Origin: Calditrichota bacterium
GTDB taxonomy: Bacteria > CLD3
Assembly: GCA_008501735.1 (NCBI GenBank)
Contig: QQUF01000033.1
Coordinates: 1 to 64,000 of the forward strand
Length of the DNA stretch: 64,000 nucleotides
Direction of reading: 5' to 3'
A program made the translations under genes and the position numbers. The notes below the pieces were generated by a model. It worked only from the letters and a program-made list of their open reading frames with translations. It was not told the origin of the DNA and searched no databases. Below, piece by piece: positions 8,450 through 16,431 of the stretch (positions within the stretch are counted from its first letter, which is position 1; each line of letters starts with the position of its first letter).

Positions 8450-9328
8450 ATGAAAAAAATATTAACATTTTTGGGTTTGAGTTTAGTTATCACAAGCCTT
8501 GCATTCTCTCAAAAAAATGAGGAAGTTATCAAAAAAGAAGCAACTGAAAGAATGAAAAACCTTTCAATTTACTTCACTGAAAACTTGGGACAATGGCACG
8601 AAGACGTTAGATTTAAAGCTAATGGAAAAGGTGCAACACTCTTCTTTACCGAATATGGAACTACATTTTTGCTTTCAAGAAAAAAACAAGGTGTGAAACC
8701 TGAACCTCCAAAAGATGACTTTTTCAGAGACAGACCAGAACCTCCGCCAATGGAGTATTGGTCTGTAAAATTATTTTTTGAGCAATGCAATGACTCAGTT
8801 TCTTACGACGGCGACGACAAAAGGTCTTGGAACAATAATTATTTTCTCGGAAACGACTCTACCAAATGGAGACCAAACGTTCCCAATTGGGGAAAAATTG
8901 ACCTCAAAAATGTTTGGGACGGAATTACAATGAGTTACTTTGAAAATGGCGATGAAATAAAGTATTCAATGATTGTAGAGCCTTTCGCAAACCCTGAACA
9001 AATTGTTATGCGTTACGATTTTGGAGATAAAGATGGGAAGTCGGGAATTAAAATCACAGAACTTGGAACTTTAGAAGTCGAAACTCCTTTTGGAAAATTT
9101 GTCGAAGGAGTCCCTTATGTTTTTCAAGAAATTGATGGAGAAAAGACACAAGTAGAATGTTCTTACAAAACTGTTGACCACGTTGACAAAAGAAAAACTG
9201 CCTCAAATGTTGTAGGTCCTAACATTGATTTTATTGAAGATGCTTATTCTTTCCAACTTGGAGATTACGACCCATCAAAACCACTTTACATTGATCCAAT
9301 CTACGATTTCTCAACTTTAGACAAATAA
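8450..9328 (+). CDS. Secreted protein consisting only of the SBBP-associated N-terminal domain
   Basis: A signal peptide (MKKILTFLGLSLVITSLAFS) precedes a 270-residue beta-rich domain that opens FTENLGQWHEDVRFKANG. It contains NNYFLGNDSTKWRPNVPNWGKIDLKNVWDGI and closes with YDPSKPLYIDPIYDFSTLDK. This matches the domain that normally precedes SBBP beta-propeller repeats in large Bacteroidota surface proteins, where the text after PLYIDP continues as a YSTYLGG repeat. Here the frame stops exactly at that point, so the protein is the lone N-domain or a truncated version of a longer gene. No T9SS sorting domain is present. It converges with the membrane-protein operon, 2 bp apart. Confidence 0.75.
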   Translation: MKKILTFLGLSLVITSLAFSQKNEEVIKKEATERMKNLSIYFTENLGQWHEDVRFKANGKGATLFFTEYGTTFLLSRKKQGVKPEPPKDDFFRDRPEPPPMEYWSVKLFFEQCNDSVSYDGDDKRSWNNNYFLGNDSTKWRPNVPNWGKIDLKNVWDGITMSYFENGDEIKYSMIVEPFANPEQIVMRYDFGDKDGKSGIKITELGTLEVETPFGKFVEGVPYVFQEIDGEKTQVECSYKTVDHVDKRKTASNVVGPNIDFIEDAYSFQLGDYDPSKPLYIDPIYDFSTLDK

Positions 9329-9330
9329 GA

Positions 9331-9987
9331 CTATTGAATTGAATCTTTAACTTTTACCTCTTGGAGAGCTGCAATTTTTTCTGAATAAATTAGCCAAGCG
9401 TAACGAAAAAGGAAAATTCCTGACCAAGTTTTTGCTAAGTCTTCTGCGGAAAGTCTGACAGAGCGAATCGCATTAAAAATCCAAGTTCCTTCAGGAATCC
9501 AGAATTGGTCAATGAAAATCATTAAACCGAACATTGCTCCAGCGAGGAAAAGAGTTATTTTTATTTCTGTGCTTTTTTCAAGAATTTTGCCAAAAAAGAA
9601 AAGTGAGAATAATTCGAGTCCTCCGAAGAAAAGCAAAGTTATTGAATCCTTAATTCCAAATTTTTCCTCTAAGAGTTCGTGAACTAAAAATCTGTCGTCA
9701 AATCCTAAGAAAGCGAAGATGAAAATTTGTGAGTAAAAGAACAGTCTTTCCCTTGGATATTCTTTATCCATAGAATTTAAACAAGACAAACTCATCGCAA
9801 AAATTAACGAAACTCCCCAAAGTAAAAAGACGGAAATCGTTGTATTAATGGCATAAAAAGGAATATTGTCTTCTGTAATATCTGAAAAGAAATGCCTTAC
9901 AAATGAAGTAGAATATTTGTAATCAATGAAAAGCATAATTAAAGAATAAATTACGAAAGGTAAAATCCAGTAAGGAATTTTTTTCAT
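9331..9987 (-). CDS. Uncharacterised multi-pass membrane protein (third of a three-gene set)
   Basis: The 218-residue protein has about six hydrophobic segments and no signal peptide. Near the middle is FLGFDDRFLVHELL, placing Asp97, Asp98, His103 and Glu104 at a membrane boundary; later acidic points include IDQFWIPEG and RLSAEDLAKTW. The same pattern (an acidic doublet, sometimes with a His, and then an acidic pair in a C-terminal helix) recurs in the two upstream genes. I recognise no named family. Its start overlaps the upstream stop by 4 bp (9984-9987), so the three genes are almost certainly one operon. Confidence 0.7.
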   Translation of the reverse strand: MKKIPYWILPFVIYSLIMLFIDYKYSTSFVRHFFSDITEDNIPFYAINTTISVFLLWGVSLIFAMSLSCLNSMDKEYPRERLFFYSQIFIFAFLGFDDRFLVHELLEEKFGIKDSITLLFFGGLELFSLFFFGKILEKSTEIKITLFLAGAMFGLMIFIDQFWIPEGTWIFNAIRSVRLSAEDLAKTWSGIFLFRYAWLIYSEKIAALQEVKVKDSIQ

Positions 9988-10709
9988 TTCATTTTTAGAT
10001 TTCTGTTAATGAATAGTCTGTTGTTTATGTAAACGTAAAGAAAACTTCCCATTCCAATTAACAGTTCAATAAATTCTGAAACTCGTTGCAGATAAATGTC
10101 AAATCTTTCTTGAATTGGATAATAATCATTGTAAACATCAATTATTGAATGAAAGGTAATTATTAGATAATAAAAAATTATAGATTTTGGAATACTTATT
10201 CTTCTTAAAAATGGGAAATAGTAAAAGGCAATTCCGATTAATCCAGCTAAGCCAAAAATTAATCTCATAAACTCTGAACGACCTTGTAATTCACCAATAT
10301 TGTGTAAAGTCGTTTCACCTTGCTTGTTAATTTCTTGCAAAGATTCAGGAGTTGCAAAACCAAAAAAAGATTGTCCCCAAGCAATTTCTTCCATTGCAAC
10401 GACAAACATTACAAATCCAAAAACTGCATAAAAGCCATAAACAAAGAATAACTCATTTTGCTTCTTAGCTAACCAAAAGTCTTTAAATGACCAAATCGAG
10501 GCTAAAAATAGAAAAATAAAAGTTGCAACTTCCACAGGTCTATTTTCTTCAAGAAGCCATAACGTTAAACCTCTTGTTTGAGGAGCAATCAAACCCAATA
10601 CACAAAATACTGTAATGTAAACTGGAAAATACAAAAATAGACTTGAAGATTCATTTACTCCAAGAAATGAAATGACTTTTCTATTTTCCAAATGACTATT
10701 CCTTTTCAA
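9984..10709 (-). CDS. Uncharacterised multi-pass membrane protein with MEEIAWGQ motif
   Basis: The 241-residue protein has about six membrane segments. The most conserved-looking stretch is VVAMEEIAWGQSFFGF (Glu107, Glu108), followed by a loop TPESLQEINKQGETTLHNIGEL with His136. I have seen a similar EEISWGQ...LHN signature in hypothetical membrane proteins of Bacteroidota and cyanobacteria, none with an assigned function. Further on are FHSIIDVYNDYY and RVSEFIELLIG, the latter matching the C-terminal acidic helix of its neighbours. It overlaps both neighbours (4 and 14 bp). The buried Glu/His/Asp set suggests an intramembrane enzyme or an ion-coupled protein; this is inference only. Confidence 0.7.
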   Translation of the reverse strand: MKRNSHLENRKVISFLGVNESSSLFLYFPVYITVFCVLGLIAPQTRGLTLWLLEENRPVEVATFIFLFLASIWSFKDFWLAKKQNELFFVYGFYAVFGFVMFVVAMEEIAWGQSFFGFATPESLQEINKQGETTLHNIGELQGRSEFMRLIFGLAGLIGIAFYYFPFLRRISIPKSIIFYYLIITFHSIIDVYNDYYPIQERFDIYLQRVSEFIELLIGMGSFLYVYINNRLFINRNLKMK

Positions 10710-11409
10710 AGCCTTTAATTAAAATATTATTACAAACTAAGAAACTTATCAAAGTCATAAATTCGATACCTTCTTCAAAACAAGGAAAAATTGTATCAAC
10801 CTTATTTTCAAACCAGAAAAAGCCTTCGACAACTTCCATTAAAACAGTACTAATTGCACCGATAATTATAAGAATTACAAATTTTTTACCGACTTTATAA
10901 CTTTTCCCATCTAATTCTTTTAATAATTTACTCCAGATTGACCAAACGAAAAACGAACCAACAAAAACAATAGGAGCATAAATCAAAATCCAACCAAAAC
11001 CAACTTCTTCAATGTTTGTTCCTTCGGTTATACCTGTTCGATTTTCAACAAATTTTCCTAAATATTCATGAACTGATATCATTTCATCAAGAGCTAAAAA
11101 CACAAACCCAAAAACTGAAATCTGAAAAAAGAATTTTACAAATTTATTAAATTCAGTTTTTAATTCTTTGCTAAATCCAAGCGGGACAAAAGATAGAGCT
11201 ACTAAAAGAAATAGATTACTCTCAAACCATACAGCAACGTTATTTTCTCTACGAATATCAAATTTTCGGATTATCCAACCATACTTAAGATTTACAAAAT
11301 TATCATTAAAATGAAGCAAGAAAGCAATAATTATTATGCCAATAGAGATGTAAACTAAAGGTTTTATTAAATAAGAAATGAGGTCGCTAATTTTCACTTT
11401 TTGTTCCAA
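10696..11409 (-). CDS. Uncharacterised multi-pass membrane protein with LDEMISVHE motif
   Basis: The 237-residue protein has about six hydrophobic segments. Its mid-protein motif FLALDEMISVHEYLGKF (Asp108, Glu109, His114, Glu115) corresponds in position and spacing to FDDRFLVHE in the third gene of the operon. The C-terminal helix carries CFEEGIEFMTLISF. It is the first gene of the operon and overlaps the next by 14 bp. Upstream, 11410-11562 separates it from the aconitase-family gene and should hold the operon promoter; I cannot point to clear boxes. No known family is assigned. Confidence 0.7.
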   Translation of the reverse strand: MEQKVKISDLISYLIKPLVYISIGIIIIAFLLHFNDNFVNLKYGWIIRKFDIRRENNVAVWFESNLFLLVALSFVPLGFSKELKTEFNKFVKFFFQISVFGFVFLALDEMISVHEYLGKFVENRTGITEGTNIEEVGFGWILIYAPIVFVGSFFVWSIWSKLLKELDGKSYKVGKKFVILIIIGAISTVLMEVVEGFFWFENKVDTIFPCFEEGIEFMTLISFLVCNNILIKGFEKE

Positions 11410-11562
11410 AAGTTAAGTATAGGATTAAATAAGAATTAAAGAAAAAATACTACACAACAAAAATTTGTAGGTATGAGCCTGTGTCTATTCGCACAAAAAT
11501 AAAAAATTGGTTACCAAAATCTGACAACCAATTTAAGAACAATTCACAAAATTTACAAAAGA

Positions 11563-13506
11563 TTAAAGATGTGAAAAAACATCTTGTCCGAATTTTTTAT
11601 AAAGGTTTACAATTCCATCGCCTATCAAAATCGAAGAAATTGTGCTTGCAACTTTATCGTATTTAAAAGCTTTACCTTCAACGAGAATTTCTCCAGTCTC
11701 AAAATTAACTTCAACTTTAGAGCCTTCTTTAACTGTCTCAAAAAAGTTTTCGTCTTTCACACTCACAAAAGGAATTCCCATATTTGCAAGGTTACGGTAG
11801 TGAATGTAAGCAAAAGATTTTGCAATTACGATTTTCACACCCGAACCTTTTAAAGCTCTTGCAGCTTCTTCTCTTGAACTTCCTGAACCCCAACCTTGCC
11901 CAGCAACAATTATATCAAATCCATCTTGAACACTTTCGTAAAACCCGTCTTTTGTATTTTTGAATGCGTGTTTTCCTAAATCAATGTTTGATTCAAAATG
12001 GCAGTATTGTCCAGGGATAATTGCATCAGTGTCGATGTTATCGCCGAATTTTTGAACTTTGCCTTCAAGTTTTCCTGTCAACCCACCAACTCCGCTTATT
12101 TCTGTTTTTTCGTTTTCGGAAACTTTTGGATTTGGCTCGGTAATTTCAATTTCAATTGGATTTGTTTTGCGACCTAACATTTTGAAATATTTGTCTCTGT
12201 CCAATTTATTTAGTAATTCAGATGGGTCTTTTAATTCCATTCCAAAACTTGAAGCAGAAACAGTTGCAGCAGAACAAATGTTTGCATAAGAGCCTTTGCC
12301 CATTCGATTTGGAAAATTTCGGTTTTGACTTGAGAGCCAAGTTTCACCATCGCCTGCAACATCAGCAGCAATTCCAAGACACATTGAGCAACCAGGAGCT
12401 CCAATGTAAAATCCAGCTTTTTCATAAATTTCTAGAAGTCCAAGATTCTTAAGATTTTCAGAAATTTCGACACTTCCAGGGGTAACAATCCTTTGCCCCT
12501 TTACATTAGCAGATTTTCCATTTTTCATTCCTTCCTCCAAGACCAAAGCTCCAAGAATCAACTCTTCTTCTGTTGTCGTACAAGCTCCAATGAAAACTCC
12601 GTTATATTTTTGACCTTCAATGTCTTTTACATTTTTCACATTGTCAGGTGAAGGATATTGAGCGACTAAATGTTTAGTTTTTGAAAGGTCAATCTTAAAA
12701 GTCTCAACGTATTCTGCACCTTCGTCAGCTCTGAAATAAAGTGCCTCATTTTTGTATTCGTTAGGTCTTCCTGAAATATAATTTGCAGTAACTTCGTCAG
12801 CAGGAAAAATTCCAGCTAAACCACCAAGTTCAGCAGTCATATTTGAAACAGTAAATCTTGCGTCAGCACTCAAATGCTGAATATTTCCCGTGAACTCCAC
12901 TGCTCTTTCAAGTGCAAAAGTATTTCTTTTAAGTTGTTTTAAAACTTCTAAAATCACTTCTTTTCCACTAACTCCAAATCCTGGTTCACCAACAAATTCT
13001 ACTTTAATTGATTCAGGAACTTGAATCCAAGTTTCGCCTGTAACCATTGCAAGAACAACGTCAGCAGCTCCAAGCCCAATTGCAATTGAACCAAGTCCTC
13101 CGTGACTTGTTGAGTGAGAATCAGCTCCAATAATTACCATTCCTGGTTGTACTAGTTGTCGATAAAATTCCGTATGAAGAATAGTTTTATTTGCTCCGTA
13201 GAAGTGTTTCAAACCTGCTTCTTTTGCAAAATCTTCAGAAAGTTTTATTAGTTTTTGTCTTCCTTCCTCGTGGTTTACTCTTGGGTCAACAACGTGGTCA
13301 ACTGCAAGAAAAAATCTGTCAGGTCTTGGCAATTTAGGTCTTCCGAGAATTTCGTAAGTTGTATTCATTCCTTTCCAAGCAAGTTCACTTGCAAGAGTCC
13401 AATCAACTTTTGTCCTAATTACATCTCCTGGTTTGATAAATTTATTCTTTAATCCGATTCCGTGGTGAGAAAATATTTTTTCTGTTAAAGTTAGAGGTCT
13501 GTTCAT
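11563..13506 (-). CDS. Aconitase-superfamily hydro-lyase, LeuC-LeuD-like domains fused in one chain
   Basis: The 647-residue enzyme has cluster ligands in GACTTT (around residue 308) and GCSMC (around 372 and 375), plus a substrate loop GADSHSTSHGGLGSIAIG. A fused swivel domain contains NIDTDAIIPGQY and GSGSSREEAARAL. The large part resembles LeuC/homoaconitase-like proteins, while classical IPM isomerase in bacteria is usually two separate subunits. Possible substrates are isopropylmalate, citrate, homocitrate or a methylmalate; sequence alone does not decide. It differs clearly from the LYS4-like paralogue at 2693, so the genome has at least two divergent members. No leu or lys genes flank it. 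Confidence 0.75.
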   Translation of the reverse strand: MNRPLTLTEKIFSHHGIGLKNKFIKPGDVIRTKVDWTLASELAWKGMNTTYEILGRPKLPRPDRFFLAVDHVVDPRVNHEEGRQKLIKLSEDFAKEAGLKHFYGANKTILHTEFYRQLVQPGMVIIGADSHSTSHGGLGSIAIGLGAADVVLAMVTGETWIQVPESIKVEFVGEPGFGVSGKEVILEVLKQLKRNTFALERAVEFTGNIQHLSADARFTVSNMTAELGGLAGIFPADEVTANYISGRPNEYKNEALYFRADEGAEYVETFKIDLSKTKHLVAQYPSPDNVKNVKDIEGQKYNGVFIGACTTTEEELILGALVLEEGMKNGKSANVKGQRIVTPGSVEISENLKNLGLLEIYEKAGFYIGAPGCSMCLGIAADVAGDGETWLSSQNRNFPNRMGKGSYANICSAATVSASSFGMELKDPSELLNKLDRDKYFKMLGRKTNPIEIEITEPNPKVSENEKTEISGVGGLTGKLEGKVQKFGDNIDTDAIIPGQYCHFESNIDLGKHAFKNTKDGFYESVQDGFDIIVAGQGWGSGSSREEAARALKGSGVKIVIAKSFAYIHYRNLANMGIPFVSVKDENFFETVKEGSKVEVNFETGEILVEGKAFKYDKVASTISSILIGDGIVNLYKKFGQDVFSHL

Positions 13507-13527
13507 TTAATTAATTATTCCTAATTT

Positions 13528-13860
13528 TTATAATTTATTAATTAATGTAGTAATTTCAATTTTTAAACTTGGTAGTTCATTTTCAACAACATTCCACACA
13601 ATTTTTGTATCAATTCCAAAATAATCGTGAACTAAAATATTTCGCATTCCTTTTATTTTTTTCCAAGGAATTTCAGGATTGTCTTTTTTCGTAGAGTGGC
13701 TAATTTTACTTAGTGCTTCTCCAATAATTTGCAAATGATGTAAAATCCAATTTTGAATTAATTCCTCATCATCAAACAATGTTTTTCCTTGACCTGAATA
13801 CTTTTCAATTCTTTCAATAGCTTCCAAGACATCTAAAAAACGTTCTTTATCAGACTTCAT
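13528..13860 (-). CDS. HepT-like HEPN toxin (DUF86)
   Basis: The 110-residue all-helical protein carries the HEPN signature RNILVHDYF (R-x4-H followed by Asp/Tyr) near residue 72. It begins DKERFLDVLEAIERIEKY and contains HHLQIIGEALSKIS, both typical of DUF86/HepT. HepT proteins are RNases, or targets of AMPylation, in HEPN-MNT (type VII) toxin-antitoxin pairs. In characterised pairs MntA silences HepT by adding AMP to a Tyr of the R-x4-H-x-Y motif. Here the tyrosine is two residues after the His (HDY), in keeping with that mechanism. The gene follows its antitoxin with a 4-bp overlap. Confidence 0.85.
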   Translation of the reverse strand: MKSDKERFLDVLEAIERIEKYSGQGKTLFDDEELIQNWILHHLQIIGEALSKISHSTKKDNPEIPWKKIKGMRNILVHDYFGIDTKIVWNVVENELPSLKIEITTLINKL

Positions 13861-14144
13861 AATTCACTTGCTTCTTCTAAAACTTGTTGCTGGATTCGTT
13901 TTCTTAGTCCGTTTTTTGTAATCACATCTACTTTTTTACCCAAAAGCTCTTCAAGTTCCACTTGCATTCCACCTAAGTCAAAAAGACTTCTACCTTCTTC
14001 CAACGTTACAAGAAAATCTAAATCACTATTTTCAGTATCGCAACCTTTAGCAACTGAACCGAAAAGTTTGATTTCAATAGCACCAAAGTCTTTAGCTATT
14101 TTGAATATTTCAGCTTTATTCTGTTGAATTAATTTTCTATTCAT
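13857..14144 (-). CDS. MntA-like nucleotidyltransferase antitoxin
   Basis: The protein has the minimal nucleotidyltransferase motif GSVAKGCDTENSDLDFLV (GS-x10-DxD), and GRSLFDLGGMQVELEELLGKKVDVIT matches MNT antitoxins. The frame extends back to 14195, but the ATG at 14144 gives the usual 28 residues before the GS motif and has AAGAG at a proper distance, so I chose it; the product is 95 residues. The stop overlaps the hepT start in ATGA. This pair is a common stand-alone type VII module and may stabilise the locus. The antitoxin lies first, as usual for this class. Confidence 0.85.
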   Translation of the reverse strand: MNRKLIQQNKAEIFKIAKDFGAIEIKLFGSVAKGCDTENSDLDFLVTLEEGRSLFDLGGMQVELEELLGKKVDVITKNGLRKRIQQQVLEEASEL

Positions 14145-14271
14145 CTTTTGCATCTCTTGATTTAAACGAATTATAAATTTACAAAATCTTTTCAATTTCC
14201 ACTTAAGAAAAAATTATGGAAACCGTTTCTAAAATTGTTAAATTCGACTTCCTTAAACGAAAGAAAATACG

Positions 14272-16242
14272 ATGAATCAAAAATTAAAAATTGCATTTCT
14301 ATGGCATCAACACCAACCACACTACAAAAATGTTGAAACTGGAAAATTTATGATGCCTTGGACACGGCTTCACGGAGTCAAAGATTATGTAGATATTTTA
14401 AAAACCCTTGAACAATTCCCAAAAGTTAAATTTAACGTCAATCTCGTGCCTACAATGTTAGAACAAATTGAAGAATATTATTTAAAAGGCACAACTGATA
14501 ACGTTATGGATTTGACTTTAAAAAATCCAATAAATTTTACAGAAGAAGATTACGAAGAATTTTATAATTTTTTCTTTAGTATTAATGAAGAAAACCTTGT
14601 TTCGAGACTTCCTCGATACAAAACATTATTTTCACGAAAAGAAACAAAAGATTTAAACATTGATGAAATTCGCGATGTCCAAGCATTATTCAACCTTTCT
14701 TGGCTCGGTGAACACAGTCGTAGAAAAGAAGCCTTTCAAAATCTTTTTGAGAAAGGAAGAGATTTTACAGAGGAAGACAAAAAAACAATAATCAAAGGGC
14801 ATTTAGAGATTTTAAAGGAAGTAATTCCAATTCACAAAAAACTATCTAAAAACGGCCAAATTGAATTGAGTCTAACTCCTTTTTATCACCCTATTTTACC
14901 TTTACTTTGCGACTCTAGTGTTGGCAAAATTGCAAACCCAAACGGAGCGAGCCCTAAATTAAAATTTTCCTACTCAGAAGATGCGAAAACTCAAATTGAA
15001 CTTTCACAAAAGTATTTCAAAAAGAAATTTGGTAAAAAATCTCAAGGAATGTGGCCCTCTGAAGGAAGTGTTTCCGAAGAAGTTTTGAAAATTGCTAAAG
15101 AATCAGGAATTAATTGGGTTGCAACTGACGAAGAAATTTTATTCAAGTCTCTTAACTCTTGGGACAGGCATAAGCTTTTCCAAGTTTATGAATACGATGG
15201 TGTGAAAATTCTTTTCAGAGACCACGGACTTTCCGATTTGATTGGTTTTACTTATTCCAAATGGAAACCAATTGATGCAGCAATGAATTTGGTAAAACAT
15301 TTTGAAAATATTCATAGAGATTTAATTAATTCAGGTAGTGATTTAAGCGATAAAATTGTTTCGGTAATTCTTGATGGAGAAAATTGTTGGGAATATTACA
15401 AAAATAATGGAAAAGAATTTTTAGAACATCTTTGCAGATTTTTAAGCCTATCACAAACTTTGGAAACCGTAAAGATTTCAGACTTTTTGGACTCACAGGA
15501 AAATTTTGAGCAACTTCCAAAAGTTTCTCCGGGTTCGTGGGTTTATGGAAATTTTGATATTTGGATTGGAAGTCCTGAAAAAAATAATGCTTGGGACTTA
15601 CTAACAAAAACTAGAAATTTAATCGCAGATGAAGAAGCCAAAGAAACTTCAAAAAAGTTAATTTCGAAAGCTAAAGAATTCATTTTTGTAGCCGAAGGTT
15701 CTGATTGGTTTTGGTGGTACGGCGACCAAAACCAAACTGATTTTGCAAATGAATTTGACAGGCTTTTTAGAATAAATTTGATTGAGGTCTATAAAGTGTT
15801 TGGTAAAAAGATACCAAAAGATTTAGAGGTTCCTGTTTTTGAATCTAAAGATTTGGAAAGCAGGTTTTCAGAATTCCAACCCTACTCGGCTTTGGATTGG
15901 CAAGATGTCAACGAGATTCACGAAATTTCTCTAATTGAATCTGGTGGAACAATGCACACTGCAAAGAAAGAAAATGTTATAAAAAAAATATTTTATGGAA
16001 ACTCTGAATCAGGAATCAATTTCGGAATTCTTTTTGAAAACGACGTTACAATTAACAACTTTAAATTGATTTTGGAAGACAAAGACAATCGATTCATTCT
16101 AAACTCACTAAATCAAGATTTAGAAATTTTTGTTAAAGGTCAAAATTTTATTGAATTAAAATTAAACTCGGATTCAAATAATTTTAATTTATTGCTTTGT
16201 GAAAGCTCAAAAATCCTCAAAGAGTTAGAATTAACATTTTAA
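14272..16242 (+). CDS. Glycoside hydrolase family 57 (alpha-amylase / 4-alpha-glucanotransferase type)
   Basis: The 656-residue protein begins with the GH57 hallmark FLWHQHQPHYKN and has PWTRLHGVKDYVDIL. The catalytic nucleophile is Glu264 in GMWPSEGSV and the acid/base is Asp368 in ILDGENCWEYY. LTPFYHPILPLL and GSWVYGNFDIWIG are also typical. A C-terminal helical and beta domain contains GSDWFWWYGDQ. Lack of a signal peptide implies a cytoplasmic enzyme working on glycogen or malto-oligosaccharides. It stands alone, with a MntA/HepT pair divergent upstream and a terminator downstream. The exact specificity within GH57 is not readable. Confidence 0.92.
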   Translation: MNQKLKIAFLWHQHQPHYKNVETGKFMMPWTRLHGVKDYVDILKTLEQFPKVKFNVNLVPTMLEQIEEYYLKGTTDNVMDLTLKNPINFTEEDYEEFYNFFFSINEENLVSRLPRYKTLFSRKETKDLNIDEIRDVQALFNLSWLGEHSRRKEAFQNLFEKGRDFTEEDKKTIIKGHLEILKEVIPIHKKLSKNGQIELSLTPFYHPILPLLCDSSVGKIANPNGASPKLKFSYSEDAKTQIELSQKYFKKKFGKKSQGMWPSEGSVSEEVLKIAKESGINWVATDEEILFKSLNSWDRHKLFQVYEYDGVKILFRDHGLSDLIGFTYSKWKPIDAAMNLVKHFENIHRDLINSGSDLSDKIVSVILDGENCWEYYKNNGKEFLEHLCRFLSLSQTLETVKISDFLDSQENFEQLPKVSPGSWVYGNFDIWIGSPEKNNAWDLLTKTRNLIADEEAKETSKKLISKAKEFIFVAEGSDWFWWYGDQNQTDFANEFDRLFRINLIEVYKVFGKKIPKDLEVPVFESKDLESRFSEFQPYSALDWQDVNEIHEISLIESGGTMHTAKKENVIKKIFYGNSESGINFGILFENDVTINNFKLILEDKDNRFILNSLNQDLEIFVKGQNFIELKLNSDSNNFNLLLCESSKILKELELTF

Positions 16243-16253
16243 AATAACATTTT

Positions 16254-16286
16254 GTTACTATCTTAGCACACTGTTACCATAGTAAC
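16254..16286. repeat. Inverted repeat GTTACTAT...ATAGTAAC
   Basis: Arms at 16254-16261 and 16279-16286 are perfect 8-bp complements 17 bp apart. It lies 12 bp after the GH57 stop and before the terminator. It could be part of the 3' structure or an operator; nothing else supports either role. Confidence 0.4.
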
Positions 16287-16320
16287 GTTCAGATAAAAAC
16301 ACATAAATTCCATAATCCCT

Positions 16321-16356
16321 AAAACCTTAATTAAAAGTATTAAATTAAGGTTTTTT
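16321..16356 (+). terminator. Rho-independent terminator after the GH57 gene
   Basis: AAAACCTTAATT (16321-16332) pairs with AATTAAGGTTTT and is followed by a T run. It separates the GH57 gene from the BNR-repeat gene. Confidence 0.75.
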
Positions 16357-16360
16357 GATT

Positions 16361-16377
16361 TTGGCACGAAAATTACA
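16361..16377 (+). promoter_or_regulatory. Possible sigma-54-like -24/-12 element upstream of the BNR protein gene
   Basis: TTGGCACG-N4-TTACA has the exact 12-bp spacing of a -24/-12 promoter, with one mismatch (A for G) in the -12 GC. The ATG at 16432 would then lie about 45 bases after the start point. The same bases could also be read as part of a Bacteroidota-type TAnnTTTG promoter (TACATTG), so the assignment is tentative. Confidence 0.35.
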
Positions 16378-16431
16378 TTGACTTTAGGTGAAAATTCAAT
16401 TCATTTTAAACATTACCTAAGGACTAATAAA

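Noticed and set aside
11481-11666. 61-residue plus-strand frame
   Set aside because: It overlaps the C-terminus of the aconitase-family gene on the other strand and has no support.
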